From Bacteroidales bacterium (GTDB lineage: Bacteria > Bacteroidota > Bacteroidia > Bacteroidales > UBA7960), in the NCBI GenBank assembly GCA_007128045.1, contig SKYG01000265.1, positions 1 to 10,036 of the forward strand: DNA of 10,036 bases. Direction: 5' to 3'. Shown one piece after another: positions 1 to 5,672 of this stretch. The position numbers were made by a program, and so were the translations under genes. Positions within the stretch are counted from its first letter, which is position 1. The number at the start of each line of letters is the position of its first letter. The notes under the pieces were generated by a model that saw only the letters and a list, made by a program, of their open reading frames with translations, did not search any database and had not been told where the DNA came from.

Positions 1-2
1 AT

Positions 3-107
3 AAACTGATTGCTAGTTTAGAAGGCTTAAATATTCTAAAAGAAATGACCGGAGGCCAAAGGAGCAGAATGTATATATTTGATAATTATATAAAACTTTT
101 CAGATAA
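3..107 (+). CDS. C-terminal tail of a probable Fic-family protein (5' partial)
   Basis: An open frame enters from the window's left edge and stops at TAA 105-107, giving 34 residues. It reads as a short helix with LEGLNILKEMTGGQRSRMYI followed by FDNYIKLFR. This resembles the end of many Fic-domain proteins, where a small winged-helix ends in a pattern like GIL-x-E-x-TG-x-x-RNR-x-Y-x-x-x-YL. Fic proteins usually AMP-ylate target proteins, but the catalytic HPFxxGNGR motif lies outside the window, so activity cannot be judged. The stretch is very AT-rich: 30 of 107 bases are G or C, against roughly half in the downstream genes, which suggests an acquired accessory gene. Another protein with a similar wHTH tail is possible. 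The family call rests on a short tail only. Confidence 0.5.
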   Translation, partial: KLIASLEGLNILKEMTGGQRSRMYIFDNYIKLFR

Positions 108-128
108 CGCCGACCGTTAAAGGCAACT

Positions 129-201
129 GTAGGGACAGCGCTGGAGCTGTCCGTCTTGATAATCTGGCGGGTATTACATAACAACAGCGCTGGAGCTGTC
201 C
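129..201 (+). repeat. REP-like composite element, copy 1 (two hairpins)
   Basis: GTAG at 129-132 is followed at once by a perfect hairpin at 133-152: stem GGACAGC/GCTGTCC with loop GCTGGA. A linker GTCTTGATAATCTG follows. A second hairpin with the same loop, ACAGC/GCTGT, lies at 184-199, its 5' arm shortened. The element aligns without gaps to 5536-5608, about 58 of 73 positions matching by my count, with loop-to-loop distance 49 bp in both. GTAG plus hairpin is the hallmark of REP elements mobilised by RAYT transposases; no such transposase is in this window, so the family assignment is inference. Confidence 0.7.
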
Positions 202-235
202 GTAAATGCCACGTGTTGCGGGGTTATGGATTAAC

Positions 236-389
236 CGCAGAGTTTCGCGGAGTTATTCGCAGAGGGCGCTGGCTCATTTTTTTAACCGCAGAGTAACGCA
301 GAGTGATTCGCAGAGTAACGCAGAGGGGGATAAACCGAAGGAACGCGAAGTTTCACGCAGAGATCGCAAAGGAACATGAAGACGCAAAG
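236..389. repeat. CGCAGAG-type degenerate tandem repeat cluster
   Basis: CGCAGAG or a one-base variant starts at 236, 246, 258, 287, 297, 309, 319 and 356, with the variants CGCGAAG at 344 and CGCAAAG at 365 and 383. Within each sub-block the spacing alternates 10, 12, 10 bp, close to one DNA helical turn. TTTAACCGCAGAGT-type starts at 231 and 281 suggest two partial copies of a larger unit. Similar low-complexity intergenic repeats are common in Bacteroidota. Function is unknown and I see no coding capacity. Confidence 0.65.
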
Positions 390-408
390 ATATGTCTTAC
401 GACATTTT

Positions 409-432
409 GGACAGGTCAAGCCCTGTCCCTAC
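409..432 (-). repeat. REP-like hairpin, minus orientation
   Basis: Read on the minus strand this is GTAG followed by stem GGACAGG, loop GCTTGA and stem CCTGTCC, a perfect 7-bp hairpin. It is identical over 24 bases to the first hairpin of the composite at 5536-5559 but inverted. It differs from the hairpin at 133-152 by a C-G to G-C swap at the loop-closing pair, and one loop base. Confidence 0.7.
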
Positions 433-460
433 AGATCAACGGATCAACCTTAGACCCCAA

Positions 461-572
461 ACAAATCAACAGATCAACAAATCAACAAATCAACCTTCAA
501 CCGACCTTCAGACCTTCAGACTTTCAGACCATTTAGACAAATCAACAAATCAACAAATCAACAAATCAACAA
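461..572. repeat. 8-bp tandem repeats (ACAAATCA and GACCTTCA units)
   Basis: Four units of ACAAATCA, one with a G for A change, occupy 461-492. Three units of GACCTTCA/GACTTTCA occupy 503-526 with a partial unit to 530. Four perfect ACAAATCA units occupy 537-568, followed by ACAA. The last block ends less than 10 bp before the -7 element of the mutA promoter, so the -33 region of that promoter lies inside the repeat. Related 8-bp units recur at 2474-2554 and, inverted, at 5381-5441. Confidence 0.8.
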
Positions 573-580
573 CTTTATCG

Positions 581-588
581 TATTTTTG
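581..588 (+). promoter_or_regulatory. Bacteroidota -7 promoter element for mutAB
   Basis: TATTTTTG matches the Bacteroidota sigma-factor -7 consensus TAnnTTTG exactly and lies 34 bp before the mutA ATG, leaving a leader of about 30 nt. No TTG/TTTG match is seen at the -33 position, which falls in the ACAAATCA tandem repeat. The same octamer precedes the SPOR gene at 4820-4827. No transcription data support it here. Confidence 0.5.
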
Positions 589-622
589 AAGCAGTAAATC
601 ATACCCGTAAAATCACAACGAT

Positions 623-2473
623 ATGGAAGAAGCGAACATGTTGGGTTTCCTAAAGCAGTTTCCTGCTGTTTCGACAGAAGCGTGGGAGGCTAAGATACTG
701 GAAGACCTGAAGGGTGCTGATTATGAAAGACGGTTGGTGTGGAAGACCACAGATGGCATCACGGCGAGGCCGTATTATTGTGCTGAGCATCTTGAGCCTC
801 TGTCACACATGGGTTGTCTTCCGGCAGAGCCTCCTTTTGTCAGGGGCAAGAACACCAAAAGCAATGATTGGCTGATTCGCCAGGATATTGATGAGCCAGA
901 CATCATAAAGGCGAATGCACTGGCTGTCAGAGCGGTTAAACGGGGAGCGGATGCCATTGGTTTTCACGCGGGAAACATCTCCGGCCTGGAAGATATGAAG
1001 GGGTTGTTACAGGGAATTGATCCGGGCAGGACTGCGATTCACCTCAATCACGGAAAAGATTATCCTGCTTTATTTGGAATGTTGATGGCGTTGGCCGGCA
1101 CGCAGTCGATCAAGGGGTCATTGAATTTTGACCCGCTGGGCTATATGTTGCTGTATGGAAAGCCTTACGGGAATCTGGATGAGAATATGGAGCAGGCTGC
1201 CGGCTTGTTGGATGCCGCAGCAGAAGTTGCAAGCCGCTATCATGTGATCACCGTAAATGGGCAGCACTACCATAATGCCGGTGCCGGCATCGTGCAGGAG
1301 CTGGCATTTGCCTTGTTACATGGCAATGAATACCTGGTTCAGCTTACTGACAGGGGCTTTTCGGTCGACGACATCACGCCCTTCATGCAGTTCAAGCTGG
1401 CTGTCGGATCGAATTATTTTCTGGAGATCGCCAAGCTTCGTGCTGTGCGGATGCTGTGGTCGAACATCGTGGCACAATACCATCCCACGAAAGAAGAAAG
1501 CATGCAGATGACCCTGCAGGCCGAAAGCTCCATGTGGAACAAAAGCATTTACGACCCTTACGTGAACCTGCTGCGTACCACCACGGAAGGTATGTCGGCT
1601 GCCATAGCAGGTGCCGACAGCATCCTGCTACATCCTTTTGACAGTACGTTCAAAAAAGCCGATGAGACATCATTGCGTCTGGCACGCAATCAACAGGCTG
1701 TGCTTAAGCATGAGGCGTATTTCGACAAAGTAATTGACCCGGCCGCCGGATCATATTATATGGAGACACTGACCGACTCTATTGCCAAAGCGGCCTGGGG
1801 TATCTTTACAGAAGCAGATGCAGCGGGAGGGTTTATCCCGGCCGTTGAGGATGGGTTCATATATAACGAGATCGGGAAAACCTGTCAGCGTCGCGACATG
1901 GATATTGCCATGAGAAAGCAGGTGTTTGTTGGCGCCAACCAATACCCCGACAATAAGGAGCGCATGCTCCATAAGCTGCAGCCTACGGCAAAACTTACCG
2001 ATATCGGTGGACTGCGTTCCTATCGGGGGGTGCAAGCTTTTGAAGCCTTGCGGCTGGCTGTAGAGAGCCATGAGGCAAAAGGGCTGGGTGTGCCCAGGGT
2101 GTTTTTGTTTACTTACGGCAACCTGGCTATGCGTAAGGCCAGGGCGGGCTTTAGTACCAACTTTTTTGGGATAGCCGGGTATGAGGTCGTAGAGGGTGCC
2201 GGCTATAAAAACCCGGCTGAGGGCGTTCGCGATGCGATCGCTGCCAATGCCTCTGTGGTGGTGCTGTGCAGCAGTGATGAAGAGTATGCGGAGCTTGTGA
2301 CCGCCATTTCAGAACTGAAACAGCAAGCACCAGAAACGCTGGTCGTAGTGGCAGGAAACCCAACAGCACATACAGAGCCACTGAACCATGCCGGCACAGA
2401 CCTATACATTCATCTGAAAACCAACGCCCTGGATACACTGGCCTGGTTTAACGACAAGCTGGGCATCATGTAA
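623..2473 (+). CDS. mutA: Methylmalonyl-CoA mutase small (beta) subunit
   Basis: MutA is the non-catalytic partner of MutB in the heterodimeric, adenosylcobalamin-dependent mutase that interconverts succinyl-CoA and (R)-methylmalonyl-CoA in the cytoplasm. In Bacteroidota this serves propionate formation or use. The 616 residues match the usual length. The N-terminus (FPAVSTEAWEAKILEDLKGADYERRLVWKT) is typical, followed by the TIM-barrel region, including FKLAVGSNYFLEIAKLRAVRMLW and the conserved IDPAAGSYYMETLTD. A cobalamin-domain-like fold follows from about residue 480. The B12-ligating DxHxxG motif is absent: the equivalent stretch reads FTYGNLAMRKARAGFST near residue 503, as expected for the small subunit. 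ATG 623 is used; Met6 at 638 is an alternative. A -7 element lies 34 bp upstream, and mutB follows after 90 nt, almost certainly in the same transcript. Confidence 0.95.
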   Translation: MEEANMLGFLKQFPAVSTEAWEAKILEDLKGADYERRLVWKTTDGITARPYYCAEHLEPLSHMGCLPAEPPFVRGKNTKSNDWLIRQDIDEPDIIKANALAVRAVKRGADAIGFHAGNISGLEDMKGLLQGIDPGRTAIHLNHGKDYPALFGMLMALAGTQSIKGSLNFDPLGYMLLYGKPYGNLDENMEQAAGLLDAAAEVASRYHVITVNGQHYHNAGAGIVQELAFALLHGNEYLVQLTDRGFSVDDITPFMQFKLAVGSNYFLEIAKLRAVRMLWSNIVAQYHPTKEESMQMTLQAESSMWNKSIYDPYVNLLRTTTEGMSAAIAGADSILLHPFDSTFKKADETSLRLARNQQAVLKHEAYFDKVIDPAAGSYYMETLTDSIAKAAWGIFTEADAAGGFIPAVEDGFIYNEIGKTCQRRDMDIAMRKQVFVGANQYPDNKERMLHKLQPTAKLTDIGGLRSYRGVQAFEALRLAVESHEAKGLGVPRVFLFTYGNLAMRKARAGFSTNFFGIAGYEVVEGAGYKNPAEGVRDAIAANASVVVLCSSDEEYAELVTAISELKQQAPETLVVVAGNPTAHTEPLNHAGTDLYIHLKTNALDTLAWFNDKLGIM

Positions 2474-2563
2474 CCACCCAACCACCCAACCATTCAACCC
2501 CCTACAATTCAACCCCCAAACAACTCAACAACTCAACAATTCAACAACTCAACATTCTTCCCA
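2474..2563 (+). repeat. G-free mutA-mutB spacer made of 8-bp CAA-rich repeats
   Basis: The spacer is built from imperfect 8-bp units: CCACCCAA twice, then CAACTCAA/CAATTCAA variants. From 2471 (T of the mutA stop codon) to 2565 there is not one G on the coding strand, 95 bases in all. No Shine-Dalgarno sequence can therefore exist before mutB, and the mRNA here can form neither G-C nor G-U pairs. Bases 2514-2547 have a perfect 34-base inverted copy at 5385-5418. Confidence 0.85.
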
Positions 2564-4717
2564 ATGAGGCCAACATTCAAAGACATACCGTATACCGCAA
2601 CATTGAAACAACGTACCGATTTCAGGCAGTGGGAGAAAGACAACAGGAACACCCCATGCTGGAAAACCGCCGAGCAGATAGGAGTTAAGCCGGTTTATAG
2701 TGCAGAAGACATTCTTGGGATGGAGCATCTGAGCTATGCAGCAGGAATACCTCCCTATTTGCGGGGTCCGTATAGCACCATGTATGTGATGAAGCCCTGG
2801 ACCATTCGTCAGTACGCCGGGTTTTCGACCGCCGAGGAGTCGAACGCCTTTTACCGCCGCAACCTGGCGGCCGGTCAAAAGGGCCTTTCCGTGGCCTTTG
2901 ACCTGGCCACCCACCGGGGGTACGACTCAGACCATGAACGTGTGGTTGGCGACGTGGGTAAAGCCGGGGTGGCGATAGACTCCATCCTGGATATGAAGAT
3001 ACTGTTTGACGACATCCCTCTAGACAAGATGTCTGTTTCTATGACAATGAATGGGGCGGTACTGCCGGTGATGGCATTTTACATCGTGGCGGCTGAAGAG
3101 CAGGGGGTGTCGTTGGATCAGCTCGGCGGCACCATCCAGAATGACATCCTGAAAGAATTTATGGTGCGCAACACATACATCTATCCGCCCTTGCCTTCGA
3201 TGCGCATTATTGCCGACATCTTCAAATACACCTCGAAACATATGCCGCGGTTCAACTCTATCTCTATTAGCGGATACCATATGCAGGAGGCAGGTGCCAC
3301 CTGTGATATTGAACTGGCATATACCCTGGCCGACGGACTGGAGTATTTGCGTACGGGAGTGAATGCCGGCATGGACATAGATTCTTTTGCACCCCGCTTG
3401 TCGTTTTTCTGGGCCATCGGCATGAATCACTTTATGGAGATCGCCAAGATGCGGGCTGCACGGATGCTTTGGGCAAAGATCGTGAAGCAATTCAACCCGA
3501 AAAATCCCAAGTCGCTGGCCTTGCGCACCCATTCGCAAACGAGTGGCTGGAGTCTGACAGAGCAGGATCCGTACAACAATGTGACCAGAACCTGTGTAGA
3601 AGCCATGGCGGCAGTGCTGGGGCATACACAGTCGCTGCATACCAATGCACTCGACGAGGCAATCGCCTTACCTACCGACTTTTCGGCCAGGATAGCCAGA
3701 AATACCCAATTGTATATTCAGGAAGAAACAAACGTCTGTAAGGCCATTGACCCGTGGGCGGGCTCCTATTATGTGGAGTTCCTGACAGACCGCATTGCCA
3801 AACGGGCCTGGGAGCTCATCGAAGAGGTGGAAAGTCTCGGTGGCATGGCCAAAGCGATTGAAACGGGCGTTCCGAAGATGCGCATTGAAGAAGCCTCAGC
3901 ACGTAAGCAGGCCCGTATCGACAGTGGAAAAGACATTATAGTGGGCGTTAACAGGTACCGGTTAGAGAAAGAAGACCCTATCGACATACTGGATGTTGAT
4001 AATACAGCCGTTCGTGCTTCCCAGATAAAACGCCTGGAGAAGCTTAGGGCGGAACGCGACAGCGTTGAGGTGGAAGCAGCCTTGCAGGCCATTACCCGCG
4101 CCTGCGAAGCGGGAGAGGGCAACCTGCTGGAGCTTGCCGTCGATGCCGCCAGAAAGAGGGCCTCACTGGGTGAGATATCGATGGCCTGTGAAAAGGCGTT
4201 TGGTCGCTATCAGGCCGTTATTCGTTCAATATCAGGCGTATATTCTATGGAAATTGAAAACAACGACAGCTTCTTGAAGGCCAGGACGTTGGCCGATGAG
4301 TTTGCACGGCTGGAAGGCCGTCGCCCACGCATCATGATCGCAAAGATGGGACAGGATGGTCATGACCGCGGAGCAAAGGTGGTGGCAACAGCTTATGCCG
4401 ACATGGGTTTTGATGTGGATGTGGGCCCCTTGTTCCAAACCCCGGCAGAGGCAGCCCGTCAGGCCGTCGAAAATGACGTGCACATCATTGGGATGTCGAG
4501 CCTGGCAGCCGGTCATAAGACCCTGGCTCCCAAAGTTATCGAAGAGCTGAAGGCCCTGGGTCGCGACGATATCATGGTAATTGTTGGGGGTGTCATCCCT
4601 CCGCAGGATTATCAATTCCTGTACGATGCCGGGGTGATAGGCATCTTCGGACCGGGAACCGTAATCGCAGAGGCAGGGATAAAGATTCTGAACATACTGC
4701 TGGAGGCGAGACGGTGA
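2564..4717 (+). CDS. mutB: Methylmalonyl-CoA mutase large (alpha, catalytic) subunit
   Basis: MutB carries the active site for the radical rearrangement of methylmalonyl-CoA and succinyl-CoA, using adenosylcobalamin. At 717 residues it has the family's full length. Substrate-binding barrel signatures include LRGPYSTMY (about residues 66-74), PWTIRQYAGFSTAEESNAFY, GLSVAFDLATHRGYDSDHER and IDPWAGSYYVE. The C-terminal B12 domain starts around residue 570 and has the base-off ligating motif D598-G-H600-D-R-G603, with MSSLAAGH at about 644-651 and VGGVIPPQD further on, all as in characterised mutases. The enzyme therefore looks intact. Its partner mutA lies just upstream. No epimerase, MeaB chaperone or decarboxylase gene is adjacent in this window. 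The TGA stop overlaps the first unit of a 7-bp repeat (GTGAACA). Confidence 0.97.
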   Translation: MRPTFKDIPYTATLKQRTDFRQWEKDNRNTPCWKTAEQIGVKPVYSAEDILGMEHLSYAAGIPPYLRGPYSTMYVMKPWTIRQYAGFSTAEESNAFYRRNLAAGQKGLSVAFDLATHRGYDSDHERVVGDVGKAGVAIDSILDMKILFDDIPLDKMSVSMTMNGAVLPVMAFYIVAAEEQGVSLDQLGGTIQNDILKEFMVRNTYIYPPLPSMRIIADIFKYTSKHMPRFNSISISGYHMQEAGATCDIELAYTLADGLEYLRTGVNAGMDIDSFAPRLSFFWAIGMNHFMEIAKMRAARMLWAKIVKQFNPKNPKSLALRTHSQTSGWSLTEQDPYNNVTRTCVEAMAAVLGHTQSLHTNALDEAIALPTDFSARIARNTQLYIQEETNVCKAIDPWAGSYYVEFLTDRIAKRAWELIEEVESLGGMAKAIETGVPKMRIEEASARKQARIDSGKDIIVGVNRYRLEKEDPIDILDVDNTAVRASQIKRLEKLRAERDSVEVEAALQAITRACEAGEGNLLELAVDAARKRASLGEISMACEKAFGRYQAVIRSISGVYSMEIENNDSFLKARTLADEFARLEGRRPRIMIAKMGQDGHDRGAKVVATAYADMGFDVDVGPLFQTPAEAARQAVENDVHIIGMSSLAAGHKTLAPKVIEELKALGRDDIMVIVGGVIPPQDYQFLYDAGVIGIFGPGTVIAEAGIKILNILLEARR

Positions 4718-4741
4718 ACAGGAAACAGTGAACGGTGAACA
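4714..4741 (+). repeat. 7-bp tandem repeat GTGAACR
   Basis: Four units follow without gaps: GTGAACA, GGAAACA, GTGAACG, GTGAACA. The first contains the mutB stop codon. Two related units recur at 5468-5480 (GAACGGTGAACAG is shared by both sites). Both lie shortly before REP-like hairpins. Confidence 0.65.
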
Positions 4742-4744
4742 GTT

Positions 4745-4769
4745 GTAGGGGCAACCCTTGTGGTTGCCC
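4745..4769 (+). repeat. REP-like hairpin downstream of mutB, possible terminator
   Basis: GTAG at 4745-4748 directly precedes a perfect 8-bp stem GGGCAACC/GGTTGCCC with loop CTTGT (4749-4769). It has the same GTAG-plus-hairpin layout as the other copies but a different stem. It lies about 30 nt past the mutB stop, where it could end or protect the mutAB mRNA. No T-run follows, so a classical intrinsic terminator is not supported. Confidence 0.65.
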
Positions 4770-4819
4770 ATTGCTTTGACCATAAAAAAAATAATGCCGT
4801 TCAGATCGACAAAATTCTG

Positions 4820-4827
4820 TATTTTTG
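4820..4827 (+). promoter_or_regulatory. Bacteroidota -7 promoter element for the SPOR gene
   Basis: TATTTTTG is an exact TAnnTTTG match, identical to the octamer ahead of mutA. No good -33 TTTG is seen at the expected distance. If used, it gives a leader of roughly 100 nt before ATG 4933, which contains the hairpin described at 4840-4893. Confidence 0.45.
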
Positions 4828-4839
4828 CGTGTAACAAGA

Positions 4840-4893
4840 CCCCGGGAGGCTGCATTTTTGTCTGCACCCTCGCATCAATGGCATTGTCCGGGG
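4840..4893 (+). promoter_or_regulatory. Structured 5' leader of the SPOR gene
   Basis: An outer stem CCCCGG (4840-4845) can pair with CCGGGG (4888-4893). Inside it, GAGGCTGCA (4846-4854) pairs with TGCACCCTC (4863-4871) with one C-C mismatch, around loop TTTTTGTC. Together they could fold most of the leader just after the predicted transcription start. I recognise no known riboswitch or leader class. The fold is a by-eye inference. Confidence 0.3.
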
Positions 4894-4932
4894 CCAAATA
4901 AACATGACTACTTCACCTTAATTTTTTTGTTT

Positions 4933-5373
4933 ATGAAAACGATGAAAATTGCCGTATTTGCCGTAATCGCTTTAGCGATGGTCTTTCCTTCTTGCAGGTC
5001 AAAAAAAATGACTGCCGTTGAACGTCCCGCACAGGAGATCGTACAGGAACCAGTAGCACAGCCTCAGCAAGAGGAACTGGCTGAGATACCCTCACGTACA
5101 GAACGCTTTACCTTCGAACGTGAAGAGCAGGCGGTAGCGCATGATTTTTTTGTTATCGTTGGAAGCTATAGCAACCCCGACAACGCTGACAGAGCACGCA
5201 CCATTCTTTCCCGTCAGGGCTTCAACCCGATCATTCTGAAATCAGAAACAGGCCTGAACAGACTATGTGTAAACTCTTATACCAATGAAGCAGAGGCCCG
5301 GTCACGTGTGCAGCAAATACGCATGAGCTTCCCTGAGTATCATGACGCCTGGCTGCTGATACGACAACGGTAA
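4933..5373 (+). CDS. SPOR-domain lipoprotein
   Basis: A 146-residue envelope protein. The start at ATG 4933 is chosen because it opens a clean signal peptide: MKTMK, then hydrophobic IAVFAVIALAMVF, then FPSC with the lipidation Cys at residue 21. The frame extends upstream to a TTG at 4825, but that would lie inside the predicted promoter and bury the signal peptide. Residues after Cys (RSKK) are basic, unlike the acidic surface-export signal of Bacteroidota lipoproteins, so a periplasm-facing location is inferred. A Pro/Gln/Glu-rich linker follows, then a C-terminal SPOR domain (about residues 70-146) with FFVIVGSYSNPDNADRA, a Gln-Gly-Phe turn and a closing DAWLLIRQR strand. SPOR domains bind peptidoglycan stripped of stem peptides, often at division sites. 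The specific role is unknown. Confidence 0.85.
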   Translation: MKTMKIAVFAVIALAMVFPSCRSKKMTAVERPAQEIVQEPVAQPQQEELAEIPSRTERFTFEREEQAVAHDFFVIVGSYSNPDNADRARTILSRQGFNPIILKSETGLNRLCVNSYTNEAEARSRVQQIRMSFPEYHDAWLLIRQR

Positions 5374-5380
5374 AAGAAGT

Positions 5381-5441
5381 TGAATTGTTGAATTGTTGAG
5401 TTGTTGAGTTGTTTGGGGAAGAAGGTTGATCTGTTGATTTG
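5381..5441 (-). repeat. 8-bp tandem repeats, inverted relative to the mutAB copies
   Basis: Units of TTGTTGAG/TTGTTGAA, then GTTGATCT and GTTGATTT, are the reverse complement of the CAA-rich repeats upstream of mutA and between mutA and mutB. Bases 5385-5418 are a perfect 34-base inverted match to 2514-2547, and 5425-5441 a perfect 17-base inverted match to 462-478. Confidence 0.8.
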
Positions 5442-5493
5442 ATAAATGATCGAAAGTCAGTTTAATTGAACGGTGAACAGAACCCTATCGTAT

Positions 5494-5513
5494 AGGCTGG
5501 GCTTGACCAGCCT
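5494..5513 (+). repeat. REP-like hairpin with a different stem
   Basis: Stem AGGCTGG/CCAGCCT around loop GCTTGA, the same loop as at 5547-5552 but an unrelated stem. It is preceded by GTAT (5490-5493), one base off the GTAG of the other copies. An alternative 5-bp hairpin, CCTAT/ATAGG at 5484-5496, overlaps its 5' arm, so the two folds exclude each other. Confidence 0.55.
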
Positions 5514-5535
5514 GAGAACTAAGAGGGTGTACGCT

Positions 5536-5608
5536 GTAGGGACAGGGCTTGACCTGTCCGTCTTGATAATCTGTCAGGAATTGTTTGTCACCAGGGCTTG
5601 ACCTGTCC
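5536..5608 (+). repeat. REP-like composite element, copy 2 (two hairpins)
   Basis: GTAG (5536-5539) precedes a perfect hairpin at 5540-5559: stem GGACAGG/CCTGTCC with loop GCTTGA. The linker GTCTTGATAATCTG matches copy 1 exactly. A second hairpin, CAGG/CCTG with the same loop, lies at 5592-5605 with a degraded 5' arm. The whole element aligns without gaps to 129-201. The base pair closing the loop is G-C here and C-G in copy 1, in both hairpins. Confidence 0.7.
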
Positions 5609-5625
5609 GGATGAATCGTTGAATT

Positions 5626-5653
5626 GACCTTAGACCTTCGACTTTTGACTTTT
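5626..5653 (+). repeat. 7-bp tandem repeat GACYTTN
   Basis: Four consecutive units GACCTTA, GACCTTC, GACTTTT, GACTTTT end 19 bp before the hutI start codon. They resemble the 8-bp GACCTTCA units at 503-526, as if the same core were propagated with two different periods. Confidence 0.6.
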
Positions 5654-5672
5654 AACAATAAACCATTTTCAT

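Larger units (their letters stand above)
108..622. other. Gene-free, repeat-packed intergenic region
   Basis: No credible gene is visible in these 515 bases. In order it holds a two-hairpin REP-like composite (129-201), a cluster of CGCAGAG-type units (236-389), a REP-like hairpin in the opposite orientation (409-432), 8-bp tandem repeats (461-492, 503-530, 537-572), and a Bacteroidota-type -7 element (581-588) ahead of mutA. The two short open frames here, 303-536 and 392-589, translate the tandem repeats into low-complexity peptides rich in N, Q, T and S, and are not believable genes. Confidence 0.8.
5374..5672. other. Repeat-rich intergenic region before hutI
   Basis: About 300 bases without a credible gene. 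It contains inverted 8-bp TTGTTGAG-type repeats (5381-5441), two 7-bp GTGAACR units (5468-5480), a hairpin at 5494-5513, a two-hairpin composite (5536-5608) and 7-bp GACYTTN repeats (5626-5653). I find no TAnnTTTG match just ahead of hutI, so its promoter is unclear, and no convincing terminator after the SPOR gene. Confidence 0.75.

Noticed and set aside
461..572. Possible CRISPR array
   Set aside because: Units are 8 bp with no unique spacers, and no cas gene is present.
303..589. Two overlapping short open frames upstream of mutA
   Set aside because: They translate the CGCAGAG and ACAAATCA repeats into low-complexity peptides, lack any recognisable domain and overlap a likely promoter region.
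4825..4932. Upstream extension of the SPOR gene to a TTG start
   Set aside because: The TTG is part of the predicted -7 promoter element and the extension would place 36 residues ahead of a clear lipoprotein signal peptide.
5484..5496. Small hairpin CCTAT/ATAGG as an operator
   Set aside because: Only five AT-rich pairs, overlapping the stronger hairpin at 5494-5513; no regulator or repeat copy supports it.
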